Of a stretch of DNA of 64,000 nt, positions 34,170 through 42,600 are shown one piece after another (position 1 is the stretch's first letter; the number at the start of each line of letters is the position of its first letter). The notes beneath the pieces were generated by a model. The model had not been told where the DNA came from. It saw nothing but the letters and a program-made list of their open reading frames with translations, and did not search any database. Source of the DNA: Ferruginivarius sediminum (GTDB taxonomy: Bacteria; Pseudomonadota; Alphaproteobacteria; Kiloniellales; Rhodovibrionaceae); contig NZ_QPMH01000014.1 of assembly GCF_003344765.1 (NCBI RefSeq), forward strand, positions 1 through 64,000, in the 5' to 3' direction. Both the position numbers and the translations under genes were made by a program.

Positions 34170-34865
34170 CTATCGCCGCTGGTACTGCGCCGCGCCGAAC
34201 AGCAGCTCGCGCGCCTTGTCGTCGAAACCGCCGGACTTGCGTCGGTCGGCCAGCACCTGCACGCCGCGCTGCACCGCCGGGCGTGCGGCGATGTCGTCGA
34301 ACCAGCGCTTGACGTTCGGATAGTCCGCCAGGTCGATGCCCTGGTTCTCGTGGCTGCGCGTCCACGGGAAGGATGCGATATCCGCGATGCTGTAATGCTC
34401 GCCGGCCAGATAGGGCGCCTCGCCGAGGCGCCTGTCCATGACGCCGTAGAGGCGCCTGGCCTCGTTCGTATAGCGGTCATAGGCGTACTGGATCCGCTCC
34501 GGCGCGTACTGGCGAAAGTGGTGCGCCTGTCCCAGCATCGGGCCCAGGCCGCCCATCTGCCACATCAGCCACTGGATGACGCGATAGCGCTTGGTCTCCT
34601 CCTTGGGCAGCAGATAGCCGGTCTTCTCCGCCAGATACATCAGGATGGCGCCGGACTCGAACAGCGGCAGCGGATGGCCATCCGGGCCGTCGCGGTCGAT
34701 GATGGCCGGCATCTTGTTGTTCGGCGAGATGCGCAGGAAATCCTCATTGAACTGGTCACCGGCGGTGATGTCGATGGCATGCACCTCGTAGTCGAGGCCG
34801 GTTTCCTCCAGCATGATGTGGACCTTGTGGCCGTTCGGCGTCGGCCAGCTATAAAGCTCGATCAT
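34170..34865 (-). CDS. Glutathione S-transferase, YfcG/nu-class-like (paralogue)
   Basis: A 231-residue GST, similar throughout to the one at 32238-32867: SWPTPNGHKVHIMLEE at the N-terminus, SPNNKMPAIIDRDGPDG (about residues 47-63), FESGAILMYLAEK, and GQAHHFRQYAPERI in the helical domain. It has an extra C-terminal tail of about 25 residues (RRKSGGFDDKARELLFGAAQ). AAGGGAA lies seven bases before ATG 34865. It is the first gene of the gst / C-S lyase / gst operon. The pair probably arose by duplication. Confidence 0.92.
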   Translation of the reverse strand: MIELYSWPTPNGHKVHIMLEETGLDYEVHAIDITAGDQFNEDFLRISPNNKMPAIIDRDGPDGHPLPLFESGAILMYLAEKTGYLLPKEETKRYRVIQWLMWQMGGLGPMLGQAHHFRQYAPERIQYAYDRYTNEARRLYGVMDRRLGEAPYLAGEHYSIADIASFPWTRSHENQGIDLADYPNVKRWFDDIAARPAVQRGVQVLADRRKSGGFDDKARELLFGAAQYQRR

Positions 34866-35042
34866 CGGGTCGTTCCCTTGCTGTCACGCGAACGGCCGGC
34901 CGTGATTGCGCGCGGCCGGCCGGAAAAGGTTTCGAATGCTTCGGTCTGGAAAGCAGATAATGTCCGCGCGCCGCGGCGCAACGCTACGTCGCTTCAACCA
35001 TTCGTGAAGCAGGGCGCCCCGGCCGCGCCTCGGCCATGGAGA

Positions 35043-35285
35043 TCAGTGCAGGACACCGGGCTCGATCAGCCGGGCGATCAGGCGGTTCACCTTGTCCGCC
35101 GGATAGCCGGGGTGGTGGTAGCTGTAGACGCGGGCCGCCACCATGTGCGCATCGGTGTGCGAGGCGCCGCTGGCCAGCATCTCGCGATACGACCGCACGA
35201 CGGCATCGCGGCACTTGCAGGGGATGTTCGGGTCCAGCGACTCACAGGCGAGCGCCGACCCCTCGGCCCGCGGGCGATCAATCAT
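35043..35285 (-). CDS. Small conserved protein coupled to fur
   Basis: An 80-residue protein starting MIDRPRAEGSALACESLDPN, with CKCRDAVVRSYREMLASG and HTDAHMVAARVYSYHHPGYP. The ATG overlaps the last codons of fur (35278-35285), so the two are translationally coupled. The CKC motif and several His residues might bind a metal, which would fit the fur link, but this is speculative. No named family. Confidence 0.65.
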   Translation of the reverse strand: MIDRPRAEGSALACESLDPNIPCKCRDAVVRSYREMLASGASHTDAHMVAARVYSYHHPGYPADKVNRLIARLIEPGVLH

Positions 35286-35697
35286 CGTCCGTCCCTTGCT
35301 GCTTCTTGTGACCATAAAGCTCCACCCTACGATCGACCAGCTCGAAACCGAGCTCCCGCGCCAGCTCCCGCAACCTTTGCTCGAGCTTCTCATCCTTGAA
35401 CTCTACCACCTCGCCGCTTTGAACGTCGATAAAATGATAGTGATTTTCCAGGTTGGCTTCGAACCGCGCGTGGTTCTCGTTGAAGTCGTGCTTTTTGACC
35501 AGGTTCATCTGGTCGAGAAGATTCAAGGTGCGATACACCGTTGCGATGGAAATGCTGGTGTCTTTCTCGCGGGAGCGCAGGTACACCGTCTCCACCGACG
35601 GATGATCGTCGGCATTTCCCAGCACCTCAAGGATGACGCGGCGCTGCCCCGTCATCTTCAATCCGGCGTCAATACATTTCTGCTCAAGCTCGTTCAT
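35278..35697 (-). CDS. Fur-family transcriptional repressor
   Basis: A 139-residue metalloregulator. The winged helix includes MTGQRRVILEVLGNADDHPS (about residues 15-34) and ISIATVYRTLNLLDQM (about 48-63). In the dimerisation domain ENHYHFIDVQSGEVVEF carries the usual metal-site His residues. The C-terminal CxxC zinc motifs of E. coli Fur are absent, as in alphaproteobacterial Fur/Mur proteins. AAGG eight bases before ATG 35697 is preferred over the GTG three codons earlier. A short downstream gene overlaps its 3' end. The metal could be Fe2+ or Mn2+. Confidence 0.9.
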   Translation of the reverse strand: MNELEQKCIDAGLKMTGQRRVILEVLGNADDHPSVETVYLRSREKDTSISIATVYRTLNLLDQMNLVKKHDFNENHARFEANLENHYHFIDVQSGEVVEFKDEKLEQRLRELARELGFELVDRRVELYGHKKQQGTDDD

Positions 35698-35738
35698 GCC
35701 AAGCACCTTCGTCAGACCCGGCCGCCGCGGGCACCAGG

Positions 35739-35757
35739 TCCGATAGGCCTTATCGGA
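35739..35757. promoter_or_regulatory. Inverted repeat upstream of fur
   Basis: TCCGATA (35739-35745) and TATCGGA (35751-35757) form a perfect 7-bp inversion around GGCCT, 42 bases upstream of the fur start. It may be an operator for autoregulation; it does not resemble a classical AT-rich Fur box. Confidence 0.4.
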
Positions 35758-35936
35758 AATCCTGACCGCAGTCGTCTTGATTTACGATCTGCCGCAGCGG
35801 TAATCAACCCTTGTAAACATAGTGTCTTGGAGCGGCCGGGTCACGCCTTTGTCGGGTCACGCCTTCGTAAGAATCCAAAGCAATGAACGCGTTGCCGGCC
35901 AGACCCGATGAAGGGTCCGACCGGCCGGCAAACCGC

Positions 35937-36992
35937 TCAAGGGCGTGCTTCGAGGATCATGTTGAACGGCGTTTCATTCGCCCGCCGGAACGAGGAGAAG
36001 CCCGCCGTCTCGGCGACCTCGCGCAGGCGCGCCTCGCCTGCCTGCGCGCCCAGCGCGGCGCCGGTTTCCTGCGCCAGCGAGGTCGGCACGCAAACGCTTG
36101 TCGAGAAACCGTAGAAGACGGCGCCGACGGGGTTCAGATTGTCGCTCAGCTCGTTCCCCGCCATCGGTTCCACCAGCATGACCGCCCCGTCGGGCTTCAG
36201 CGCCTGACGCGTGTGACGCATGGCGCCGACCGGATCGCCCATGTCGTGGAGGCAGTCGAAGAAGGTGACGAGATCGAAGCCCCCGTCGGAATAGGATTTC
36301 GCCGTCGCCACCTCGAAGCGGACGTTTGACCGCCCGCTTTCCGCCGCACGCTGCCGCGCGGTCTCGACAGAGGCATCGTGGAAATCGAAGCCGACGAACT
36401 CGGTCTGCGGAAAGGCCTCCGCCATCAGCAGCGTGGAGGCGCCGTGACCGCAGCCGACATCGGCTACCTTGCCGCCCTGGTGCAGCTTGTCGACCACGCC
36501 GTCCAGCGAGGGCAGCCAGTCGGGCACCAGATGGCCCTTGTAGTTCGGCCGGAAGAACTTCTCGACGCCGCAGAACAGGCAGTTGCAGTGGTCGCCCCAC
36601 CCCATTCCCTCGCCGGTACGGAAGTGATCGGCCAGCTTGAAGGCATCGTCATAGACAGCCGCGATGGATTGGAAGCCGCCCGTCATCAGGAACGGGCTTT
36701 CCGGATCGGCGAAGATCGCGGCCTGTTCGGGGCTCAGCGAGAACTTGCCGCTTGCCGCGTCGTAGGTGGCGTAGCCCATGGCCGCCTGCGCCGATAGCCA
36801 CTCCCGGACATAGCGCTCGGCGGTGCCCGTGGCCGTCGCCAGTTCCGTCGGCGTCGCCCCGCCCTCGGCGGCAAGCGCGCGGTAGAGCCCGAGCTTCTCG
36901 CCAACGATCACCAGGGCGCCGTTCACGGCCGCGCCCATGTCGCCCACCATCTTGCCCAGAAGCGCTTCCAGGCGTTGCTGATCCACCTGCAT
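35937..36992 (-). CDS. Class I SAM-dependent methyltransferase with N-terminal winged helix
   Basis: A 351-residue protein of the same two-domain type as the one at 4749-5852. The N-terminal helix-rich region contains TAERYVREWLSAQAAMGY (about residues 57-74), the SAM loop is VADVGCGHGAS at about 176-186, followed by FVGFDFHDASV. A cluster DHCNCLFCG (about 134-142) may bind a metal. AGAGG precedes ATG 36992. It is divergent from a GlxA-type regulator, likely its controller. Substrate unknown. Confidence 0.85.
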   Translation of the reverse strand: MQVDQQRLEALLGKMVGDMGAAVNGALVIVGEKLGLYRALAAEGGATPTELATATGTAERYVREWLSAQAAMGYATYDAASGKFSLSPEQAAIFADPESPFLMTGGFQSIAAVYDDAFKLADHFRTGEGMGWGDHCNCLFCGVEKFFRPNYKGHLVPDWLPSLDGVVDKLHQGGKVADVGCGHGASTLLMAEAFPQTEFVGFDFHDASVETARQRAAESGRSNVRFEVATAKSYSDGGFDLVTFFDCLHDMGDPVGAMRHTRQALKPDGAVMLVEPMAGNELSDNLNPVGAVFYGFSTSVCVPTSLAQETGAALGAQAGEARLREVAETAGFSSFRRANETPFNMILEARP

Positions 36993-37152
36993 GTCGGACC
37001 TCTCTGCTTTTTAGCTGCACGCGATTGTTTCGACTTTCTAACAACCGCTACTGGCACATACCACCTGTATCATGAAGATACCGCTTCGCGTCTCTTGGTG
37101 TGCAGGGGCAGATTGGTCACAATGGAGGCGGATCGGCCACGGTAGGTGGAAG

Positions 37153-38193
37153 ATGACGGGTAAGCCGCCGCGGGTCAGCCTGCTGGCCTTGCCGCAGACA
37201 GAGCCGTCGATCCTGATGGGCGTGTACGACGTGCTGTGGAGCGCGGGCGTCGTCTACCCGCGCCTGACCGGCGAGGGCCTGGGCAGACGCCTGTTTCGCC
37301 CGCGCATTGTCGGGCTCACCCGCGAGCCGTTCCGCACCATGACAGGCGCCAAGATCGTGCCGGACGCCGCGATCGGCGAGGTCGCGCGCACCGACATCCT
37401 TTTCGTGCCGACGATCTTCGCCAACAGCATCGCAACTCTGCGCGGCATCGACCGGCGGGCCATCGCGTGGATCCGGGAAATGTACGACGCCGGTGCCGCG
37501 GTCTATGCCTCGTGCGGCGGTGTGATGCTGCTTGCGGAGGCCGGCCTGCTGGACGGCGGCGCCGCCACCATCCACTGGAGCTTCGTGCGCACTTTCGAGC
37601 AGGCGTTCCCGAACGTCCGCCTCTACCCCAGCCGCGCACTGGTCCAGAGCGGGCCGGGGCAAACCATCGTGTCCTCGGGAGGCGGCTCGGCCTGGCAGGA
37701 CCTCGTCCTCTATGTCGTCGCCCGGCACGCCGGCGAGGCGGAGGCGATGAAGCTGGCCAAGGTGTTCCACTTCCGCTCGCACGCGGAGGGGCTTTCGCCC
37801 TACGCCGGCCTGCTGCAAAGGACGCAGCACCGGGACGCGCTGGTCGGCCGGTGCCAGGCGTGGCTGGCCGAGAATTACGACAGCGAGCAGCCCATCGCCC
37901 GGCTGATTGCCCGCACCGGGTTGCCCGAGCGCACCTTCGCGCGGCGCTTCCGCAAGGCGACCGGCTATGCGCCGAAGGCCTACCTGCAAAACCTGCGGAT
38001 CGAGGAATCAAAGCAGCTTCTGGAGACGACCGACATGCCGGTGGAGGACGTCGCCGCGGCCGTCGGCTATGCCGATCCCAGCTATATGCGCAGCCTGTTC
38101 AAGCGCCTCGTCGGCATTACCCCGGCCGAATACCGCCGCCGCTTCCGCCTGCCCACCGCGCACGTCCCGAACATTGAGACACTGGCGGGCTGA
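37153..38193 (+). CDS. GlxA-type AraC-family regulator (DJ-1/PfpI + AraC)
   Basis: A 346-residue regulator. The N-terminal DJ-1/PfpI domain starts VSLLALPQTEPSILMGVYDV; the nucleophile-elbow region reads VYASCGGVMLLAEAGLLDGG (about residues 133-152), with TIHW after it. Two AraC helix-turn-helix units follow: IARLIARTGLPERTFARRF and PVEDVAAAVGYADPSYMRSL. GGTGGAAG precedes ATG 37153; an in-frame start at 37072 adds 27 residues with no match. It is divergent from a methyltransferase gene. Ligand unknown. Confidence 0.88.
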   Translation: MTGKPPRVSLLALPQTEPSILMGVYDVLWSAGVVYPRLTGEGLGRRLFRPRIVGLTREPFRTMTGAKIVPDAAIGEVARTDILFVPTIFANSIATLRGIDRRAIAWIREMYDAGAAVYASCGGVMLLAEAGLLDGGAATIHWSFVRTFEQAFPNVRLYPSRALVQSGPGQTIVSSGGGSAWQDLVLYVVARHAGEAEAMKLAKVFHFRSHAEGLSPYAGLLQRTQHRDALVGRCQAWLAENYDSEQPIARLIARTGLPERTFARRFRKATGYAPKAYLQNLRIEESKQLLETTDMPVEDVAAAVGYADPSYMRSLFKRLVGITPAEYRRRFRLPTAHVPNIETLAG

Positions 38194-38208
38194 GGGGGAT
38201 GCCCCGCC

Positions 38209-38910
38209 CTACCCGGCCCGCCCGTTCAGCAGACGGGACATGAAGCCGTCCAGCCATTCGGCGAGGGGCGCGTCATGCTGCGTGGCGAGGCGAAACTGCT
38301 CCTCGCGCGGCTGGGCACCCGGCGCTTCCAGCATGTGCCCGGCCTCGGCCATCCAGGAGGTAAAGATCGGCACCGTGGTCTCTGGGTGGAACTGCAGGCC
38401 ATAGGCGTTGTCGCCAATCCGGAACGCCTGGTTGGGATAGACCGGCCCCTCGGCCAGAAGCTCACCCTCGTCCGGCACCTCGAAGCCCTCGGTGTGCCAG
38501 TGGTAGACGTGCATCGGCGCCGGAAACAGGTCGCGGCCCGCCGGGGTGGGCGTCACCTGGACATAGCCGATCTCGTGCAGGCCCTCGGGGTGCCTTTCCA
38601 CCTTGCCGTCGTAGGCGCGGGCGAGAAGCTGCGCCCCCAGGCACAGCCCCAGGAACGGCCGGTCCTGGGCGGTCCAGTCGCGGATGAAGTCGATCTCGTC
38701 CTGGAGATACGGCTTTTCCTCGACCTCGTTCGCGCTCTGCGGCCCGCCATAGACTACCACGGCGTCGTAGTCCGACCGCGCCGAGGGCAGCGGATCGCCC
38801 TTTGCCACCAGCCGCCGGTCCAGCTCGTAGCCGTGCCGGGTCAGCCAGCGCGACACGCGGTCGTCGCGCGCCGAATCCATCTGAATGATCTGCAGAACTT
38901 TACCGCTCAT
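38209..38910 (-). CDS. Class I glutamine amidotransferase
   Basis: A 233-residue GATase1 protein. The nucleophile Cys is in FLGLCLGAQLLARAY (about residue 90), and the His-Glu pair is in YGLQFHPETTVPIF (about 178). The triad is complete. It resembles the GMP-synthase-like stand-alone amidotransferases (YVVYGGPQSANE). Its ATG overlaps the TGA of the Fe-S protein gene (ATGA at 38907-38910), and it ends the mttB-like operon. The ammonia acceptor is unknown; gamma-glutamyl hydrolysis is another option. Confidence 0.88.
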   Translation of the reverse strand: MSGKVLQIIQMDSARDDRVSRWLTRHGYELDRRLVAKGDPLPSARSDYDAVVVYGGPQSANEVEEKPYLQDEIDFIRDWTAQDRPFLGLCLGAQLLARAYDGKVERHPEGLHEIGYVQVTPTPAGRDLFPAPMHVYHWHTEGFEVPDEGELLAEGPVYPNQAFRIGDNAYGLQFHPETTVPIFTSWMAEAGHMLEAPGAQPREEQFRLATQHDAPLAEWLDGFMSRLLNGRAG

Positions 38911-39614
38911 TCCCGTTTCGCCCCACTCGCGCTCAGATGGAAGGCGGCCATATGATAGGCCGCCTGCCCCGGCTCATATAGGTACTCGCGCCCGACCGGA
39001 CAGGCCCGCCGCGCTAGGCAGCCCTTGTCAAGGCAATCACGCCCGCCGGGCGAATCCAGATAGCCCGCACAGGCGGCGACATCGTAACCGCGGGAAGAGA
39101 AGGCGTGAACCGGACAGGCGGACAGGCACGGCTTGTCCGGACAGCTGTCGCAGGGCGACGGACGCTCGTCCGGCGGTGGAAGCGCCAGCCGTCCCGGGAA
39201 CGCCAGCGCCCCGCGATAGGCGTGCCACAGCCCATACTCGGGGTGGATCAGGATACCCAGCGGCGAGACATGCACCGCCTCCGCCCGCCGCGCCCAGCGC
39301 TGGAAGGGATAGTACGGCGGTCCCTCGAACGGGAAGATCGCCCGGGCGCCGAAGCGCCGCGCCAGTTCGCCAATGACGCGGCGGCTCCAGCGATCCATCG
39401 GGTGCGGTTGCCCGTCTGCCGCCTCGGCGCTGGCGGAGAACACCCGCCACATCGCCGGCCCGGCGTTGCCGACAAGCAGCAAGGTGCCCGGCGTCCGACC
39501 GTCGTCCAACGCCGGCGCATCCACCGCGCCTTCGGGATGAAAGCCGCCGCGCAGCAGCAGTCCGTGTGCCGCCACCGCTTCGGCAATCGCCGCGATGCCG
39601 CTGCCGGAACTCAT
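38907..39614 (-). CDS. Ferredoxin-like protein with two 4Fe-4S motifs
   Basis: A 235-residue protein. The C-terminal third has CDSCPDKPCLSACPVHAF and, later, CLDKGCLARRACPVG, enough cysteines for two clusters, as in QueG-like and other small Fe-S reductases. The N-terminal part has no recognised domain. It lies between the MttB-type methyltransferase and the amidotransferase on one strand and is coupled to the latter. A role in keeping a corrinoid or flavin partner reduced is a possibility suggested only by context. The ribosome site before ATG 39614 is weak. Confidence 0.75.
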   Translation of the reverse strand: MSSGSGIAAIAEAVAAHGLLLRGGFHPEGAVDAPALDDGRTPGTLLLVGNAGPAMWRVFSASAEAADGQPHPMDRWSRRVIGELARRFGARAIFPFEGPPYYPFQRWARRAEAVHVSPLGILIHPEYGLWHAYRGALAFPGRLALPPPDERPSPCDSCPDKPCLSACPVHAFSSRGYDVAACAGYLDSPGGRDCLDKGCLARRACPVGREYLYEPGQAAYHMAAFHLSASGAKRE

Positions 39615-39647
39615 GCGATGTGCCGCCCCGCCATCCCGGGGCCGCCC

Positions 39648-41171
39648 TTACGCGGCGGTCTTCGACAGCTCTTCCTTGCGTCTGGCGAGGAAGGCCTGAA
39701 GCTGCTCCTGCCTGGCCTCGTCCATCTCCGGCTGCTGGTAATTCTCAAGCAGCGTCTGCCAGATCTTGGTGGCGCGGACCTCCGCCGTTTCGCCGCCGGC
39801 CTCCAACCAGGTTTCGTAGTTGCGCCAGTCGGAAAGCATCGGCGCGTAAAACGCCGTCTCATAGCGTTCCATCGTGTGGCTGGCGCCGAAGAAGTGCCCG
39901 CCGGGCCCGACCTCGCGGATGGCGTCGAGCGCCAAGGTATCATCGTCGACCTCGATGGGCTTCAGCGTCTCGGCCATCATCTGCAACAGCTCGGCGTCGA
40001 GCACCACCTTCTCGAACGAGGCAGTCAGCCCGCCTTCCAGCCAGCCGGCACCGTGATACAGCAGGTTGCAGTGACCCATCACGCCGCCCCAGATCGCCAT
40101 CTCGGACTCATAGGCCGCCTGGGCATCCACGGCGTTGCTGGCGTTTGCGTTGGAGGCGCGGTAGGGCAGGTTGTAGCGCCGCGCAAGCTGGCCGGCGGCA
40201 AGCTGCGCCTTCGCGTTCTCGGGTGTGCCGAAGGCTGGCGCGCCGGTGCGCATGTCCACGTTGGAGGTGAAGGCGCCATAACACACCGGGCTGCCGGGTC
40301 GGGCAAGCTGGGTCAGCGCGATGCCGGCCAGCGCCTCGGCGTTCTGCTGCGCCAGCGCCGCCGGCAACGTCACCGGCGTCATCGCGCCCATCAGCGTGAA
40401 CGGCGTCACCACCACGCACTGGCCCCAGGTCGACATGGCGATCAGGCCGTCGGCCATCTCGCCGTCGAAGCGCCGGGGCGAATTGACCGAGATGATGGTC
40501 AGCACGGCCGGATCGTCGACCAGATCCTCGCGCGTCTGGCCGCGCGCGATGGCCGCGATGTCGACGCCGTCCAGCGCGCGGTCCGCCCCGATGGACGAGC
40601 AGTGGTAGACCCGGTCGGTGTAGGTGACGTTCGCGGCGTAGCAGTCCAGGTGCCGGGTGTGCGCCGGAAGCTCCACGGGCGCGGTGGGCTGGTTGCCGAT
40701 CAGGTGGACGATGTTCAGCGACTGCGCCAGCTTCAGAAGTGTCGCATAGTCCTCGTAGTTGCCTTGCCGCCGGCCGTTGACGCGGTCCTGCACGTTCGGC
40801 GGGCCGGCGACCAGGCCGAAGTTGATGTGGTTGCCGCCCAGCGTAATCGAATGCTCGGGATTGCGGGGGCGGAGCGTCACCTCGCTGGGCGCCTTGGCCA
40901 CCAGGTCGAGGACCATGTCGCGGTCGAACTTGACGAGGCCGCTGGCGTGATCGACCTCGGCGCCGGCCTTGTCCAGCATGCTCAAGGCCTGCTTGCTCAT
41001 GAACTCGATGCCGATCTCCTCCAGGATACGCATGGAGGCATCGTGCACCTTGTCGAGCTGCTCGGCGGTGAACACCTCCACCGGCGCATACGGGTTACGA
41101 ACACGGGTCCACGGAAGCTGCTTGATACCGGGCGCCCCGCGACGCGCTGCACTGCGACGACGACGGGTCAT
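39648..41171 (-). CDS. Trimethylamine methyltransferase (MttB) family, non-pyrrolysine
   Basis: A 507-residue TIM-barrel methyltransferase. FTAEQLDKVHDASMRILEEI at about residue 36 and the SITLGGNHINFGLVAG, TASFEKVVLDAE and FFGASHTMERYETAFYAP segments are typical of MttB homologues. The frame has no in-frame amber codon, so it is the non-pyrrolysine branch that includes glycine betaine, proline betaine and carnitine demethylases. No corrinoid protein gene is adjacent. ATG 41171 has AAGGGGG five bases upstream. A GlxA-type regulator diverges from it, as in betaine regulons. Confidence 0.9.
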   Translation of the reverse strand: MTRRRRSAARRGAPGIKQLPWTRVRNPYAPVEVFTAEQLDKVHDASMRILEEIGIEFMSKQALSMLDKAGAEVDHASGLVKFDRDMVLDLVAKAPSEVTLRPRNPEHSITLGGNHINFGLVAGPPNVQDRVNGRRQGNYEDYATLLKLAQSLNIVHLIGNQPTAPVELPAHTRHLDCYAANVTYTDRVYHCSSIGADRALDGVDIAAIARGQTREDLVDDPAVLTIISVNSPRRFDGEMADGLIAMSTWGQCVVVTPFTLMGAMTPVTLPAALAQQNAEALAGIALTQLARPGSPVCYGAFTSNVDMRTGAPAFGTPENAKAQLAAGQLARRYNLPYRASNANASNAVDAQAAYESEMAIWGGVMGHCNLLYHGAGWLEGGLTASFEKVVLDAELLQMMAETLKPIEVDDDTLALDAIREVGPGGHFFGASHTMERYETAFYAPMLSDWRNYETWLEAGGETAEVRATKIWQTLLENYQQPEMDEARQEQLQAFLARRKEELSKTAA

Positions 41172-41396
41172 CTCCACCCCCTTTCCTGGATTGGGTCCGC
41201 CTGGCCAGGCGCGCGCGGCGCTTCCGTCGGGGAAGCAGGCCGGTCGAACACCCCGGCGCGCACCACAGGACGATTTTTCTTGCTCTGCTTCAAGATGAAA
41301 TCATAGTTGGTTCCGGGGACTTTGTTCCGTAGGCGACACCGACTGGCCTCATAAGACATTCGCCGCGGAACCCGCGAACGAGGGGCGGAAAACGGC

Positions 41397-42392
41397 ATGA
41401 GCGATGCCGGCAACAACGAAGCGCGCGCCGACTGGAGCGATGCGCCGACGCAGACATTCGGCTTCCTGCTCATACCGCGGTTCTCGCTGATCGCGTTCAG
41501 TTCCGGGCTGGAGCCCCTGCGCGCGGCGAACCGCGCCAGCGGGCGCAAGCTTTACGACTGGAAAGTGATCTCCGCCGACGGCCAGCCGGTTCGCTCGTCC
41601 AGCGGCGTCGGCGTGCTTTGCGACAGCGGGCTGGAGGATGCCGGGCGGCTGCAGACGCTTCTGGTGGTCAGCGGCCTGGGCGAATCGGAGCTTGAGGACA
41701 GGGCGCTTTTCGCCTGGCTGCGGCGGCTGGCGCGTCAGGGCGTGCGCCTTGGGGCGATCTCGACGGGCACCTACCTGCTGGCGCGCGCCGGGCTGCTCGA
41801 CGGCTATCGCTGCACCATCCACTGGGAGTCGCTGGCGGCGTTCGGCGAGGAGTTCCCGAACCTGGACATCACCGACGAGTTGTTCGAGATCGACCGCAAC
41901 CGCCTCACCTGCTCCGGCGGCGAGGCGGCGCTGGACATGATCCTTTCCCTGATCGCGCTGGAGCATGGCCGCGACCTTGCCACACAGGTCTCCGAGAACT
42001 TCATCCACGAGCGCATCCGCGACACGAACGATCACCAGCGCATGGCCCTGCGCACGCGCCTGGGCGTCAGCCACCCCAAGCTGCTGGGTGTCATCGACCT
42101 GATGGAAGAGCACGTGGAGGAACCCCTCTCGCGCGCCGACCTGGCCCACCGCGCCGGCCTCTCCACCCGTCAGCTCGAACGCTTGTTCCGCAAATATCTG
42201 GGCCGCACGCCGACCCGCTATTACCTGGAGATGCGCCTGAACCGGGCGCGCATGCTGCTGCACCAGACGTCGATGTCGGTGCTGGACGTGGCGCTGGCCT
42301 GCGGCTTCGTCTCCGCCAGCCACTTCTCCAAGTGCTACCGCGAATTCTTCGACCGCACCCCACGCGAGGAACGCGCCAACCCGGCGGCGTGA
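41397..42392 (+). CDS. GlxA-type AraC-family regulator (GbdR/CdhR-like)
   Basis: A 331-residue regulator. FGFLLIPRFSLIAFSSGLEP opens the DJ-1/PfpI domain, GAISTGTYLLARAGLLDGYR holds the elbow region (Thr in place of the Cys of enzymes), and two AraC helices follow (LSRADLAHRAGLSTRQLERL and VLDVALACGFVSASHFSKCY). It matches GbdR/CdhR, which control betaine and carnitine catabolism in pseudomonads. It diverges from the MttB-type gene and probably regulates it. A strong hairpin lies 46 bases after its stop. Confidence 0.9.
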   Translation: MSDAGNNEARADWSDAPTQTFGFLLIPRFSLIAFSSGLEPLRAANRASGRKLYDWKVISADGQPVRSSSGVGVLCDSGLEDAGRLQTLLVVSGLGESELEDRALFAWLRRLARQGVRLGAISTGTYLLARAGLLDGYRCTIHWESLAAFGEEFPNLDITDELFEIDRNRLTCSGGEAALDMILSLIALEHGRDLATQVSENFIHERIRDTNDHQRMALRTRLGVSHPKLLGVIDLMEEHVEEPLSRADLAHRAGLSTRQLERLFRKYLGRTPTRYYLEMRLNRARMLLHQTSMSVLDVALACGFVSASHFSKCYREFFDRTPREERANPAA

Positions 42393-42429
42393 GCGCGAGG
42401 CGCCGGCGTCACGTCAATCGAGACCACCC

Positions 42430-42553
42430 GGAATGACGACAGGGCCCGGTGATCGGCCGGGCCCTGTCCGCGTCGTTATGAAAGAGCGATTCCGCTCCAA
42501 ATGACACTTTGTTTTGTTCCGTAGATCGCCGGCTGTCATGGCGATGGTAAGCA
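42430..42553 (-). ncRNA. Candidate tracrRNA
   Basis: On the minus strand, 42552-42516 is an anti-repeat. It ends with CTACGGAAC and starts with GCTTACCATC, matching the CRISPR repeat except for a two-base insertion and a few changes in the middle. It then reads AAAACAAAG, a short hairpin GAGCG-GAAT-CGCTC, and a strong terminal stem at 42468-42438. The anti-repeat, nexus and terminator order is that of known tracrRNAs. A TTGACG -35-like box lies upstream but its spacing to TATAAA is 20 bases, so the promoter is uncertain. It lies just upstream of cas1 on the opposite strand. Confidence 0.75.
42438..42468. terminator. Strong hairpin ending tracrRNA and possibly the glxA-type gene
   Basis: A perfect 12-bp GC-rich stem, GACAGGGCCCGG (42438-42449) with CCGGGCCCTGTC (42457-42468), closes a 7-base loop. 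There is no T-run on either side, but it could end the tracrRNA on the minus strand and the regulator transcript on the plus strand. Confidence 0.65.
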
Positions 42554-42600
42554 TTTTTATACTCGGAAATTATATTCGTTTCGTCAAGGGAGTTTTTGCG

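Noticed and set aside
32223..35399. 1058-codon open frame on the plus strand
   Set aside because: It lies antisense to two GSTs, the PLP lyase, the small protein and fur, and its translation is low-complexity Arg/His/Ala-rich. A GC-rich mirror frame.
42516..42552. Degenerate 26th CRISPR repeat
   Set aside because: It is over 1.3 kb from the array, in inverted orientation and followed by tracr-like hairpins, so an anti-repeat explains it better.
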